DNA from: Pelosinus fermentans JBW45
GTDB lineage: Bacteria > Bacillota > Negativicutes > DSM-13327
Direction: 5' to 3'
Length of the DNA: 64,000 bases
Assembly: GCF_000271665.2 (NCBI RefSeq)
Contig: NZ_CP010978.1
Span: forward strand, 280,501 to 344,500
The notes below the pieces were generated by a model that saw only the letters and a program-made list of their open reading frames with translations, ran no database searches and had not been told where the DNA came from. Made by a program: the position numbers and the translations under genes. Numbering within the stretch: the first letter of the stretch is position 1; the number at the start of each line of letters is the position of its first letter. Shown here one piece after another: positions 35,169 through 44,488 of this stretch.

Positions 35169-36386
35169 ATGTTCTTAATCAATCGAAATTTTTGTTTACT
35201 TTTGTTCGGTCAGATAGTTTCTCAGTTAGGTGATAAAGCGTATAACATTGCACTGATGTGGTGGTTGCTTGAGAAAACTAAATCACCATTTCTTGTTAGT
35301 TCTTTTCTTGTTATCGCGATGTTGCCCGAGCTCATTTTTGGTCCAGTGGCTGGTGTATATATTGACCGATGGAACAAAAAGAAAATATTAGTTGTGTCTG
35401 ATTTTGTTCGGGGAATTATTGTATTAACACTTGCTATTCTATTTCAGTCGGAGCTTTTGGAAATATGGCATATTTATGTGGCAGCACTTTGTATTTCACT
35501 CTGTTCTGCATTATTTAACCCCACTACAATGTCTGTCATACCAGTTACTGTTGAAAAAGACAAACTCCAGCAAGCAAATGCTTTGAGCCAAATGGTAGTA
35601 GGGGCTGTGTCGATAATTGGTCCATTGCTAGGGTCCTCTAGTATCGTCTTGGTAGGTTATATAGGTGTGCTTATATTTAACGGAATTTCCTATATAATAT
35701 CGGGAATTGCTGAGCTTTTTTTGTGTATGACTACAATCGAATCTCAAACAGAGGAATCTGTTATTTATAGTCTGACACAAGGGTTTCGTTTCATTCGGGC
35801 AGATATGCGTGTATTAGTAATTGTGACCGTGATTGCTATCGTTCATGTATTTGTTGGAAGTATTGTAGTGATAATGCCTTTTCTCGCTAAATTATTGGAT
35901 GGAAATGGGATTAATAATTTGGGATTGCTACAATCTGCCATTGGTGGGGGTATGATTATTGGGGCAGGGTATATTTCGAAATATGTACGCAAAAGCGTTA
36001 GTGAATTGTACCTTTTTTATACTATTGTGTGTATGGGATTAGGGATTTTAGCACTTGGAACACTACAGTTAATACATATCGAATTAGTAGAAATTTATGT
36101 AATAGTTTGCATTATAATAGGTGGCTGTATAGCTATTGCAAGCGTGCTTTGGCGTACAATCGCACAGCTTTGCGTCCCGGCAGAAATGTCCGGACGGGTT
36201 TTTAGCGTGTTTTCAACAACCGGGAATATTTCTTTACCTATTTCGATTGGGATATTTGGTTTACTTTTGAATTATATGACACCCGGATTATTATTTTTTG
36301 TTGCAGGAAGTTGCTTAATGGTTTTTGGAGTAGTATTGTTATATAGTAACCGAAAAAACTTCGAAAGCATTGTAAAAGTGCGATAA
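35169..36386 (+). CDS. MFS transporter, EntS/macrolide-efflux-like
   Basis: A 405-residue, 12-segment membrane exporter. FGQIVSQLGDKAYNIALMWWLL at the N-terminus and GPVAGVYIDRWNKKKILVVSD (the loop 2-3 motif) are typical of the MFS_3/MefA-like group. Start ATG 35169 behind AGGAGG. A MerR regulator gene follows in the same direction after about 90 bases, suggesting drug- or metabolite-inducible efflux. The substrate is unknown. Confidence 0.88.
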   Translation: MFLINRNFCLLLFGQIVSQLGDKAYNIALMWWLLEKTKSPFLVSSFLVIAMLPELIFGPVAGVYIDRWNKKKILVVSDFVRGIIVLTLAILFQSELLEIWHIYVAALCISLCSALFNPTTMSVIPVTVEKDKLQQANALSQMVVGAVSIIGPLLGSSSIVLVGYIGVLIFNGISYIISGIAELFLCMTTIESQTEESVIYSLTQGFRFIRADMRVLVIVTVIAIVHVFVGSIVVIMPFLAKLLDGNGINNLGLLQSAIGGGMIIGAGYISKYVRKSVSELYLFYTIVCMGLGILALGTLQLIHIELVEIYVIVCIIIGGCIAIASVLWRTIAQLCVPAEMSGRVFSVFSTTGNISLPISIGIFGLLLNYMTPGLLFFVAGSCLMVFGVVLLYSNRKNFESIVKVR

Positions 36387-36478
36387 AAGAGACCTCATCT
36401 AAAATAAGATGGTTTTGCAAAAGGAACTCTTTTGAATTTGGAGCCTGTGTCATTGGCTTTTGAGAATGGAGTGGAGAT

Positions 36479-37012
36479 ATGATATATACGATTGGTAAAT
36501 TAGCGCGCAAGTTTAATCTGTCACGAAGTACGCTGCTTTACTATGATTCAATCGGCTTGTTATCTCCCATAAAGAGAGGCAATGGTAATTACCGTATATA
36601 CTCTGAAGAAGATTGCAAGCGTCTGGAACAGATTGCGAGCTATCGTCAAACAGGACTTTCACTTCAACATATAAAAGAAATATTAGATAGCAAAAAATGC
36701 ATCGCTGCAGTAAGTTTGGAAGCTAAATTAGAAGAAATAAATGAAGAAATTGCTATGCTGAGGCAGCAGCAACATTTTATTATTAAGCTTCTACAGGATA
36801 GCCGACTGCTAGAACGGGTGAGTATAATTCAAAAGGATTCGCTAACTGGGTTAATGCAGTCCGCAGGTATTGATGAGAAGGCCCAGTGGAGGCTTCATAA
36901 TCAATTCGAAAAAAAATTTCCGGACAAACATCAAGAATTTTTGCAAATCCTTGGGTTAACTCCCGAACAAATAAGTAAGATTAGGGAGTGGTCATATAAG
37001 GAACAAGAATAA
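36479..37012 (+). CDS. MerR-family transcriptional regulator
   Basis: A 177-residue regulator. N-terminal winged helix: YTIGKLARKFNLSRSTLLYYDSIGLL and NGNYRIYSEEDCKRLEQI, followed by a coiled-coil dimer helix (EAKLEEINEEIAMLRQQQHF) and a C-terminal helical part with a WRLHNQFEKKFP stretch, as seen in a subgroup of Firmicute MerR proteins. No metal-binding Cys pair is present in the linker, so an organic ligand is more likely. It probably controls the MFS gene upstream. Confidence 0.9.
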   Translation: MIYTIGKLARKFNLSRSTLLYYDSIGLLSPIKRGNGNYRIYSEEDCKRLEQIASYRQTGLSLQHIKEILDSKKCIAAVSLEAKLEEINEEIAMLRQQQHFIIKLLQDSRLLERVSIIQKDSLTGLMQSAGIDEKAQWRLHNQFEKKFPDKHQEFLQILGLTPEQISKIREWSYKEQE

Positions 37013-37093
37013 TGTCAGGTTATATATGACCATCGGGTAGATTGCGATAATTCTTTAAAATAGAATAAGGCAAATAGTAAGGGGGAAATATTG

Positions 37094-37186
37094 ATGTTTC
37101 TTATGATTTTGAACTATCTTAAACCATTGGAGATCTTGATGAAAAAGAGCCGTGGATATTTTGGGGATGGATGTAAACAAGCCTGA
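37094..37186 (+). pseudogene. Truncated N-terminus of a YciI-like protein
   Basis: Behind a GGGGG site, ATG 37094 opens a 30-codon frame beginning MFLMILNYLKPLEIL, very like the first strand and helix of YCII-related proteins. The similarity then stops and the frame ends in TGA. The remaining two thirds of the protein are absent. Confidence 0.5.
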
Positions 37187-37238
37187 AAACCAACGTATAT
37201 ATGCGGATCTTCTTGTTCGTATATACCGATTATAGGAT

Positions 37239-37275
37239 TACTTAAAAAGCACGCCGGCGGCGTGCTTTTTAAGTA
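37239..37275. terminator. GC-rich hairpin flanked by A and T runs
   Basis: TACTTAAAAAGCACGCC-GGC-GGCGTGCTTTTTAAGTA, a perfect 17-bp stem with T-runs in both directions: a bidirectional terminator. Confidence 0.85.
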
Positions 37276-37311
37276 TGCTCAGTCGTTGATACTTGCATAT
37301 TTTGCTCATAT

Positions 37312-37443
37312 TTATTTGCTAAAAGCGTTCCTGAGTTCTGTGCATACTAACGCCAGAGCATCCCGCGCTTCCTCCAGTGTACCCTGCATATTAAAAAAGC
37401 CATGAATTATCCCATCATATCTCTTGAGGCATACTTTGACGGC
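37312..37443 (-). pseudogene. C-terminal remnant of an alpha/beta-hydrolase (acetyl-esterase family)
   Basis: Reading leftward from about 37443, the frame gives VKVCLKRYDGIIHGFFNMQG then LEEARDALALVCTELRNAF and a stop at 37312. YDGIIHGFFNM is the C-terminal catalytic-His region of Aes/HSL-type esterases (consensus Y-G-HGF). The nucleophile domain is missing; a small TAAATCGCAC hairpin (37445-37468) now lies where the gene would continue. Confidence 0.65.
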
Positions 37444-37485
37444 GTAAATCGCACTTTTGTGCGATTTAAAATACCAGAGGGTATC

Positions 37486-38049
37486 TCATTGATTAGGTGG
37501 GAGTAGTCCGAACACGATTATATCCGCCATTGCCGATAACGCATCCGCATGTGTCATATTGCTCTCTTCAAGAAACTGGTAGTTGAATAGATCATTCATC
37601 GCACTGGTTACGATTTGCTTGAGTACAGATACATTAATGGGGCGAAGCGAGTTACTTTCAATGCTCTGGACGATAAGGGATGTCAGGTGATTCAGTTGTT
37701 CCTGGCGGAAATCTGATACCAACTGCCATTCCTCAGGATAATAATGACGAAGGTCATCATAAAGACTATGATTATTTATGGGGCCGAACACTTTTGGTGC
37801 GACTTTAAGCAAGGCCTGAATTTTTTCCGCAACGGATAATCCGGAGTTACTGTAGATTTCCTGTTCCTGGTTTTGAACGTCCTGGATGGCTGTAGCTAAA
37901 ATGTCATGCACAAGTTCATTTTTAGAGGCAAAGTGATCGTATAAAGAAGTTTTGCTGAGACTAAGACGCCGTGCCAGGTCGCTCATTGTAAATTTTACAC
38001 CGCGGGTTTTCATCTCGTCGGCCGCGGCCATGAGGATTCGATTACGCAA
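37486..38049 (-). CDS. TetR/AcrR family transcriptional regulator
   Basis: A 187-residue repressor. Helix-turn-helix: FTMSDLARRLSLSKTSLYDHFASKNELVHDIL. The C-terminal domain is of the TetR_C type. Start taken as TTG 38049, about eight bases behind GAGGTGA; a longer frame upstream lacks a ribosome binding site. Divergent from the amidohydrolase gene. The esterase remnant lies immediately downstream, which suggests it once formed a pair with that enzyme. Confidence 0.88.
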   Translation of the reverse strand: MRNRILMAAADEMKTRGVKFTMSDLARRLSLSKTSLYDHFASKNELVHDILATAIQDVQNQEQEIYSNSGLSVAEKIQALLKVAPKVFGPINNHSLYDDLRHYYPEEWQLVSDFRQEQLNHLTSLIVQSIESNSLRPINVSVLKQIVTSAMNDLFNYQFLEESNMTHADALSAMADIIVFGLLPPNQ

Positions 38050-38255
38050 AATGATTATCACCTCAATTATTTTGTACCGGAATGACAGAATGGGTACTAC
38101 GGAATTCAGATTTAGAATATACCACTTTTTAGCATGTGTCAATATTCTTTACACTAGAAAAAGCAAAATAGCAAGCAGCATTATCTGGTGCTGTTGATTG
38201 CTGGAGCAACCAGTCTAAGTGATGGTACTTCAGCTTCTTATCGGACAATATTGTA

Positions 38256-38284
38256 TTGACAGATTCTATGGAAAGGAATATTAT
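38256..38284 (+). promoter_or_regulatory. Sigma-A promoter upstream of the amidohydrolase gene
   Basis: TTGACA (38256-38261) and TATTAT (38279-38284) with a 17-base spacer, leaving a leader of about 210 bases before the start at 38506. The leader itself shows no gene. Confidence 0.6.
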
Positions 38285-38505
38285 GACATTGTAATTAATG
38301 TACTATTTTTGTCATGCTGGTACAAAGAGAGCAAGGCAGTACGATTTGTGGTCAGTATCAGTAAAGTTAGAGCAAACTCAATTAGAAGATACGGTTCATT
38401 ATTAATTTTAACCTGAAAAAATGACAGGGCCTCGGGAAAATTAGGGATGGGCAGGATTGTAAAACAGAAATAGGATTGAGTTCAGTGATAAAGGAGAGAA
38501 AGCGT

Positions 38506-39495
38506 ATGGACAGGAATATGGAAAGCATAATTAAAAACTATAAAGTAAACGGCGTATCCAAAATTGATATGCATGTTCATTATGTACCGCAGGCTTATCG
38601 GGAAGCGATATTGAACTGCGGCGAAGAAAATCCTGATGGATTTCCAACTCCCGAATGGGATCCGGAAACGCATTTGAAAGTAGCCGAACAACTGGGCATT
38701 TCCACTACTATGTTATCGATTACCTCACCGCATATTAATTTTGGCGATGATCATGCTGCTAAAGCTCTGGCGCGAGAAGTAAACGAAGATGGAGCTAAAC
38801 TTATACAAAAATATCCGGGGCATTTTGGCTTGCTCGCCTCTTTGCCATTACCTGATGTAGCGACCAGTATAGAGGAAATACAATATGCAATAGATGTTTT
38901 GCATGCTGATGGCTTTACATTGCCTACTAATACGCAGGGGGTTTATCTGGGGAATCCTTGTTTAGATCCTCTATTTGAAGAATTAAATAAACGGAAGGCA
39001 GTAGTTGTCCTTCATCCCAACATGCCCAGCGCTGTCCCGGAATATGTTCTGGAAAACTTTCCAATGCCTTTTATGGAATTCTTTTTTGATACAACCCGTG
39101 CGGTCATGAATATGATCTTAAAGGGAACCCTGAAGCGTTTCCCTGACATTAAAATTGTTGTTCCTCATGCCGGTGCCGTTTTGCCGATCCTTGCCGATCG
39201 AATTCATACTGCTCTGCAGATGTTGAAAGTTGTGGGAAACAGCGTAGATGTATATGATGCGTTGCAGGGCTTGTATTATGATGTGGCAGGAGTCTGCCTA
39301 CCCCGACAATTGGATGCACTGTTGTCATTGGTAGGAACTGAGCATTTGTTATATGGAAGTGATTATCCCTATACACCGGCGTTTGGTTGTATTTACTTAG
39401 CAGACGCATTAGACAAAACGGACCTGCTTACGAATGAGCAGCGGCGTGCCATATACCGGGATAATGCGGCAAATTTATTTCCCCGGTTGAAATAG
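38506..39495 (+). CDS. Amidohydrolase family protein (ACMSD-like decarboxylase/hydrolase)
   Basis: A 329-residue TIM-barrel metalloenzyme. The N-terminal IDMHVHYVP supplies two metal-binding His, VVLHPN and VVPHAGAVLP further His residues, and LLYGSDYPYTP the conserved Asp. This is the set seen in ACMSD, gamma-resorcylate decarboxylase and 6-methylsalicylate decarboxylase. It therefore probably acts on an aromatic acid or a related lactone. Start ATG 38506 is nine bases behind AAGGAG. Divergent from a TetR regulator that is its likely controller. Confidence 0.88.
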   Translation: MDRNMESIIKNYKVNGVSKIDMHVHYVPQAYREAILNCGEENPDGFPTPEWDPETHLKVAEQLGISTTMLSITSPHINFGDDHAAKALAREVNEDGAKLIQKYPGHFGLLASLPLPDVATSIEEIQYAIDVLHADGFTLPTNTQGVYLGNPCLDPLFEELNKRKAVVVLHPNMPSAVPEYVLENFPMPFMEFFFDTTRAVMNMILKGTLKRFPDIKIVVPHAGAVLPILADRIHTALQMLKVVGNSVDVYDALQGLYYDVAGVCLPRQLDALLSLVGTEHLLYGSDYPYTPAFGCIYLADALDKTDLLTNEQRRAIYRDNAANLFPRLK

Positions 39496-39789
39496 AAGCG
39501 AAAGAAGTGATTAACGGCAGCCATCGCGGAAGCATTGGAAATACGAATATGGGTTGAACACACCGTGCCAGGGGATCGCTTCCACCAGAAATGGAATTAC
39601 GTAAAGAAATCACTAGTTTAGAAGAACAATTGCAAATAGCTACGGAACAAGATAAGCCAGGCATAATTAAAGCAATTACTGAGCTCCGAGGGCCATTCCA
39701 AACTAGGTGTTGGTTTGAGATCGGGATTTTTTATTTTGGTTTAGAAATAAAAGTATATGCTAGCGAACTAAGAAAGGAGAGCGGGTGAA

Positions 39790-40971
39790 ATGAAAGCACC
39801 TAATTATTTATCAAACATATGGAAAATCAAAGCAATCCGTATGTTCTCATGGATGCACTTTTTTGCCGCAGTTCTTGTTCCTTTTTACACGGAGTGGGCC
39901 AACTTAAAACTTTCACAAGTATTGTTCATAAATTCCTGGTTTATGTTTTGGAATTTCGTACTCGAAGTACCTACCGGTACTGTTGCTGATTTTTTAGGGC
40001 GGAAGATCTCGCTGGCAATGGGAGGTATTGCTGCAGTGATTGCGGCAGCAGTATATATCAGCAAACCCGATTTTTATACCTTTCTGGCTGCTGAATTCAT
40101 TTTTGCTATCGCATACACCTTGCAGTCAGGCGCTGATGAAGCGCTGGCCTATGACAGCCTGAAAGCCTGTAATCAGGAAGAACAGTCCAAACGGATACTA
40201 TCCAGCATGGAATCTTGCAAGCTGACAGGAATCATTATCGGAACAATTATCGGTGGTTTCATCGCCAAATTCGGCTATGATGCACCGATGCGCTATTACA
40301 TGATTCCTGCATTTATTTCTTTTTTAATCGCTCTGTCGCTAAAGGAACCGCCTTTCAAGGAAAATAGTATGGGGCGGATCTCTTATTTTACCATCTTGAA
40401 AGAAGGCGGGAGTTATTTCCTTAAGAATAAAGTTCTTTTACTGCTTACTGCCGAACTAACACTAACAAACGCCTTAGCCTGGGGCATCATATGGCTTTTT
40501 CAGCCATTGCTTGCAAATGCAGGATTAGCTGTTACTTACTACGGCTTTATCCATGCCGGAGCATGCCTTGGACCAATCGTCTTGCTATCCAATGTAGATA
40601 AAATAGAAACTTTTATCGGGCCCAAACGTCTCCTGCTGTTATATGCTACAATTATTACAGGATGCTCCTTTATGTTATTAGCTTTTACAAATTATCTGCC
40701 GCTTGTTATTACAGGCATTATACTGGGATTTACTTTCTGCGTGCGCATACCTATATTTAGTTCATATATGAATAAATACATTCCTTCTGAAAAAAGGGCG
40801 ACAATTCTATCACTAACGTCCATGTGCCGTACGATCTCAATTGTAGTGGTCAATCCAATTATAGGTTTTCTTGCCGATTGGTCAGTACAGTACACGATGT
40901 TGATTCTTGGTGCATTATTATTAATATCGGCTGCTTTTACCCGCATTGAGGAAAAGCATCTAATTGAATGA
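39790..40971 (+). CDS. MFS transporter
   Basis: A 393-residue, 12-segment transporter. WNFVLEVPTGTVADFLGRKISLAMGG is the loop 2-3 motif, and QSGADEALAYDSLKA is typical of a Firmicute MFS group often annotated as drug or multi-solute exporters. Start ATG 39790 behind AAGGAG. It follows the amidohydrolase in the same direction after about 295 bases of probably decayed sequence. Substrate unknown. Confidence 0.88.
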   Translation: MKAPNYLSNIWKIKAIRMFSWMHFFAAVLVPFYTEWANLKLSQVLFINSWFMFWNFVLEVPTGTVADFLGRKISLAMGGIAAVIAAAVYISKPDFYTFLAAEFIFAIAYTLQSGADEALAYDSLKACNQEEQSKRILSSMESCKLTGIIIGTIIGGFIAKFGYDAPMRYYMIPAFISFLIALSLKEPPFKENSMGRISYFTILKEGGSYFLKNKVLLLLTAELTLTNALAWGIIWLFQPLLANAGLAVTYYGFIHAGACLGPIVLLSNVDKIETFIGPKRLLLLYATIITGCSFMLLAFTNYLPLVITGIILGFTFCVRIPIFSSYMNKYIPSEKRATILSLTSMCRTISIVVVNPIIGFLADWSVQYTMLILGALLLISAAFTRIEEKHLIE

Positions 40972-41113
40972 AGTGAAGTGGGAATTCCATAAGGCAGTTT
41001 CTTTTTAATTTACTTTTATTGGTACAATGGTTGGCAGGAGACGGAATGGAACAGGAAGAAAAATATTTACATAGCACTTTTGAGTCAGCTCAATATGGAT
41101 GGGGAGGGTTAGA

Positions 41114-42688
41114 ATGAATAGTGTATCTTTTTGCAGGAAATGGATGATGCCGGCTGTTTTGCTCATTATATTGTTAATTTCAGGGCAGGCGATGGCCGGG
41201 GAAGTGAGCGGGAATCAGGATGTTGTCCAATTACAAATAGTAAGTATCAATGATTTTCATGGTGCATTAACTGAAAGCGGCAAGAATCCGGGAGCTGCCA
41301 AACTGGTAGCCTATATTGAAAAAGTGAGGAAACTGAATCCGGAGGGAAGCATTTTATTAAGTGCCGGAGATATGTTTCAAGGCAGCCCGGATTCCAATCT
41401 TCTATATGGAAAAACGGTGGTTGATGTAATGAACTATGCAGAATTTGATGCTATGACTCTTGGCAATCATGAATTTGACTGGGGAATTGATGTGTTAAAA
41501 CAGCGTATTCAGCAATCTGCTTTTCCGTATATTTGCGCCAATGTAATTGACAAGCGGACAGGAAAACCGGCCGATTTTGTAAAACCGTACAGCGTGATAG
41601 AACGCAAAGGTGTAAAAATCGGTATAATCGGCATTGCTACGCCGGAGACTGCTTATAAAACCAATCCGAAAATGATCGAAAATTACATTTTTGCAGATCC
41701 TGTCGCAACAGTCAAAAAGTTGGTTCCTATATTAAAAAAGCAAGGTGTACAAATCATCATAGCTTTGACTCATCTTGGCAGTGAAATGGATAGTCAGGGA
41801 AACATTCATGGAGACGCCGCTCAGCTGGCGCAGGAGGTGGATGGGTTGGATGCCGTTATCTCAGGGCATTCCCATCAGGAGGTATTTGGTCAAGTGCGTG
41901 GTGTGCCGGTGGTGCAAGCGTATTATAATGGCCGGGCAGCAGGGAAGATTGATATTACCTATAATATGAGAACTAAAAAAGTTGAAACTGCTGTTTCCAG
42001 TGTTATGCCACTTTCTTCTATGGATCAGCTGCCGGACCAACAAGTAAAGGCGATTATTGAGGAAGCACAAAAGGAAATAGCGCCAGTCAAAAATATTGTG
42101 GTAGGTCATACTCTGCATGCGTTGTCCCATGACCGCAATGAAATGGCACAAACGCCTCTAGGGCAGTGGGTAACAGATACGTTAAGACAGGCGGCAGGCG
42201 CGGATATTGCTTTTCAGAATACCGGAGGACTGCGTACCGGGATTGCGCCCGGAGACATTACCATGGGTAATCTTTATGAGGTTATACCCTTTGACAATAC
42301 ATTGTTCACGGTAGAAATGACCGGTACACAGATTATGCAAGTCCTGGAATACGGGATAGGAAATAAAAAAATAGGTATGTTGCAGTATTCGGGTATAAAA
42401 GTAGCCTATGAAGCTCTTTCTCCGGCAGGGATACGCCTTTCCGCTATTTCAACAGTAGACGGTACTTTGCTGCAATCCGAGAAAAAATACAAAGTTGTCA
42501 TCAATGATTTCATGGCTGCAGGCGGTGACGGATTTACCATGTTCCGGGAAGGGACAAATCTTTATGATACGGGCATTCCTGTCAGGGATATTATTGCTGA
42601 GGCTCTACGCAAGCAGCAGATCATTGACTTTTCGTCAGATGACCGATGGCAGGCTGTGCCTGCCGGTGAGCTTCACGATGCTGCCTGA
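41114..42688 (+). CDS. Secreted 5'-nucleotidase/2',3'-cyclic phosphodiesterase family protein (UshA-like)
   Basis: A 524-residue exported metallophosphatase. Signal peptide ending near GQAMA. N-terminal metallophosphoesterase domain with IVSINDFHGAL, SAGDMFQGSPDSNL, LGNHEFDWG and the two-His ISGHSHQEV. C-terminal nucleotide-specificity domain with NTGGLRTGIAPGDIT and the closing AAGGDGFTMF. It would release phosphate from extracytoplasmic nucleotides. Start ATG 41114 behind GGGAGGG. No transmembrane or sortase tail, so it is secreted or periplasmic. Confidence 0.93.
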   Translation: MNSVSFCRKWMMPAVLLIILLISGQAMAGEVSGNQDVVQLQIVSINDFHGALTESGKNPGAAKLVAYIEKVRKLNPEGSILLSAGDMFQGSPDSNLLYGKTVVDVMNYAEFDAMTLGNHEFDWGIDVLKQRIQQSAFPYICANVIDKRTGKPADFVKPYSVIERKGVKIGIIGIATPETAYKTNPKMIENYIFADPVATVKKLVPILKKQGVQIIIALTHLGSEMDSQGNIHGDAAQLAQEVDGLDAVISGHSHQEVFGQVRGVPVVQAYYNGRAAGKIDITYNMRTKKVETAVSSVMPLSSMDQLPDQQVKAIIEEAQKEIAPVKNIVVGHTLHALSHDRNEMAQTPLGQWVTDTLRQAAGADIAFQNTGGLRTGIAPGDITMGNLYEVIPFDNTLFTVEMTGTQIMQVLEYGIGNKKIGMLQYSGIKVAYEALSPAGIRLSAISTVDGTLLQSEKKYKVVINDFMAAGGDGFTMFREGTNLYDTGIPVRDIIAEALRKQQIIDFSSDDRWQAVPAGELHDAA

Positions 42689-42732
42689 ACCCATGTCCTA
42701 TATTTCGAGGAGAATAGAAAATGTAAAATTGT

Positions 42733-43038
42733 ATGTTGGATGATTTAATTGAATCAGTTTAAAAGCAAAATCTTCACGTCCTAAATGTGGTCGTAAGAAG
42801 AGGTGGAGATATAATTGCTGAACATGATTTTGAAGAACAAAAAACAACCCTTCTATTGTCTGTAAGCAAGACATTTACATCTATGGGAATCGGTATTGCA
42901 GAAAACGAGGGATATTTTAGGCTGAATGACAAAATTGCAGATTATTTTGCAGATGATTCGTCCTCCGCTTCTTTTTTGGGTACGAAGACATGCAATTTAT
43001 ATTGCTGCGATTACATCAGAAAGTATGAAAATAAATAG
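42733..43038 (+). pseudogene. Decayed serine hydrolase (beta-lactamase/class C-like), N-terminal part
   Basis: ATG 42733 opens MLDDLIESV, then an in-frame TAA, then the frame resumes with NVVVRRGGDIIAEHDF and LLLSVSKTFTSMGIGIAENEG followed by RLNDKIADYF. SVSK is the SxxK catalytic motif of class C beta-lactamase-like esterases. Beyond residue 85 or so the similarity is lost. One nonsense codon and a large 3' deletion show it is not functional. Confidence 0.75.
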
Positions 43039-43082
43039 AAGTGATATTTCTTCATCACAAGAGTATCACTTCTTTTTTCAAT

Positions 43083-43916
43083 TTATTTATAACGTTCTAC
43101 ATAATTTTCTAAGTTTCTGGCGCCTTTATTAATTTCTTCTAAATTTGCAGCTATTTCTTGTGTGGCTGCTGCCTGTTCCTGGCTAACAGAGCTAGTAACC
43201 TCAATTGATTTATAGATATCAGAAACAGCTTTACTCATTTCTTGCAATGTTGTCTGTATCTTCTTTGTTGCTTCCTGAGACTGATCAGCAAGCTTTCTAA
43301 CTTCCTCAGCTACAACTGCGAATCCTCTGCCTTGTTCTCCGGCTCTGGCTGCTTCAATTGCTGCATTTAGTCCAAGAAGATTGGTTTGCTGTGCTATAGT
43401 TCGTATGAAACTAATAACCTGGACTGTTTCTTGGTTTCGTTTAATCAGGTCTCCTGCCAGTTGAATTGCTTTTTGCCCCGCACTTGCCAGTTCACTTGCA
43501 CTTTGGGCAACTTGCTCAACACTAATGGATGCTTGTCCTGTTGAATTAGCTAACTTTTCAACGGTATCCACTAACTTAAGACTATCGTTTAAATCTATAC
43601 CAGAGCTTAGAGTTCCAATAATCTCTTTGTCTACGCCATAAATAGGAGTGAAAATAGTTTTTATAGTGCGACCATACACTTCAGGAGGAATATCTGCAAA
43701 GGTTTCTTTACCTGTGTTAATACAATCTTCGATAGTACCAATTCCTTTAATTGGCTTGCCAACAGGTAAATCAAGTTCAAATTCTTTTGCACGGTGGTAG
43801 GATAAATATTCCGTTTGGCTTGTCAAGCCAACAGCCATATCCTCTCGGACAATTTTGTTTAAGTAAGGAAGAACTATTTTAAAAGCCTCAAGTATTTCCT
43901 GGTTCGTACGTTCCAT
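43083..43916 (-). CDS. Soluble methyl-accepting chemotaxis protein
   Basis: A 277-residue receptor without any membrane segment. The N-terminal 120 residues resemble a small sensory domain ([39 protein letters not shown]), like those of cytoplasmic chemoreceptors in Clostridia. The C-terminal half has the signalling tip [44 protein letters not shown]. It is shorter than transmembrane receptors by the periplasmic domain and HAMP. Start ATG 43916 behind AGGAGG; an upstream in-frame start is less likely. Confidence 0.92.
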   Translation of the reverse strand: MERTNQEILEAFKIVLPYLNKIVREDMAVGLTSQTEYLSYHRAKEFELDLPVGKPIKGIGTIEDCINTGKETFADIPPEVYGRTIKTIFTPIYGVDKEIIGTLSSGIDLNDSLKLVDTVEKLANSTGQASISVEQVAQSASELASAGQKAIQLAGDLIKRNQETVQVISFIRTIAQQTNLLGLNAAIEAARAGEQGRGFAVVAEEVRKLADQSQEATKKIQTTLQEMSKAVSDIYKSIEVTSSVSQEQAAATQEIAANLEEINKGARNLENYVERYK

Positions 43917-44155
43917 ATTACTACCTCCTAAAAATATCATAGTTATAATTCTATATCGAAAGTACAATACCTGTTAAAAAAGTGATAAAATATATCGAAA
44001 AATGTAAAAAAAACTCGAATGATAATAGTTATCGAAATTAATATCTCTGCAGAAAGGTGTAAGGGATTTTTCCAGCCCAAAGAGTTCATGTGCTGCGTTT
44101 TGTTGGGGTTGGGAAAACGATTAGACTGTGTAATATACCTAAAAATAATGTATAT

Positions 44156-44331
44156 AATGTAAAAATTTAGCAGGATTTAGCTTTACTTAAGAGAAGATAC
44201 TCATTAATCTACCTTGTTAGTGATTTATGTGTATCTTCTTTTAAAATTTGACATAGCGATGAAATATGGATGGTTTAAAGAGTATATCTATAATAGGGAC
44301 AAACAAATCTGCCCCTTTGTCCCTAGAATAT
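44156..44331. repeat. Dispersed hairpin repeat, copy C
   Basis: AATGTAAAAATTTAG, GGATTTAGC, then the hairpin GAGAAGATAC...GTATCTTCTT around ATCTACCTTGTTAG, then TTGACATAGCGATGAA and finally GGGACAAACAAATCTGCCCC with TTTGTCCC. It shares its beginning, hairpin, tail and closing GGACA/TGTCC motif with copies at 47345 and 53838. It occupies part of the 570-base gap between the soluble receptor and the HdrD-like gene; no gene is seen there. Confidence 0.7.
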
Positions 44332-44488
44332 AGTTCATGATGAACATAAAGTATCCTAGATTCCATAAAAAAGTCACAATATTCATACTTTAATTATATT
44401 GGAAGTAAATTACTTCCTCTATTAGGAATAAATATAAAGGTAATGATGTTGTACATATACAAGAAAAGGAAAAGGGAGGCAGCTTATT

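Noticed and set aside
39591-39788. 65-codon frame before the MFS gene at 39790
   Set aside because: The first half looks coil-like (LRKEITSLEEQLQIATEQ), but there is no ribosome binding site and the second half is unlike any protein; at most it is a remnant.
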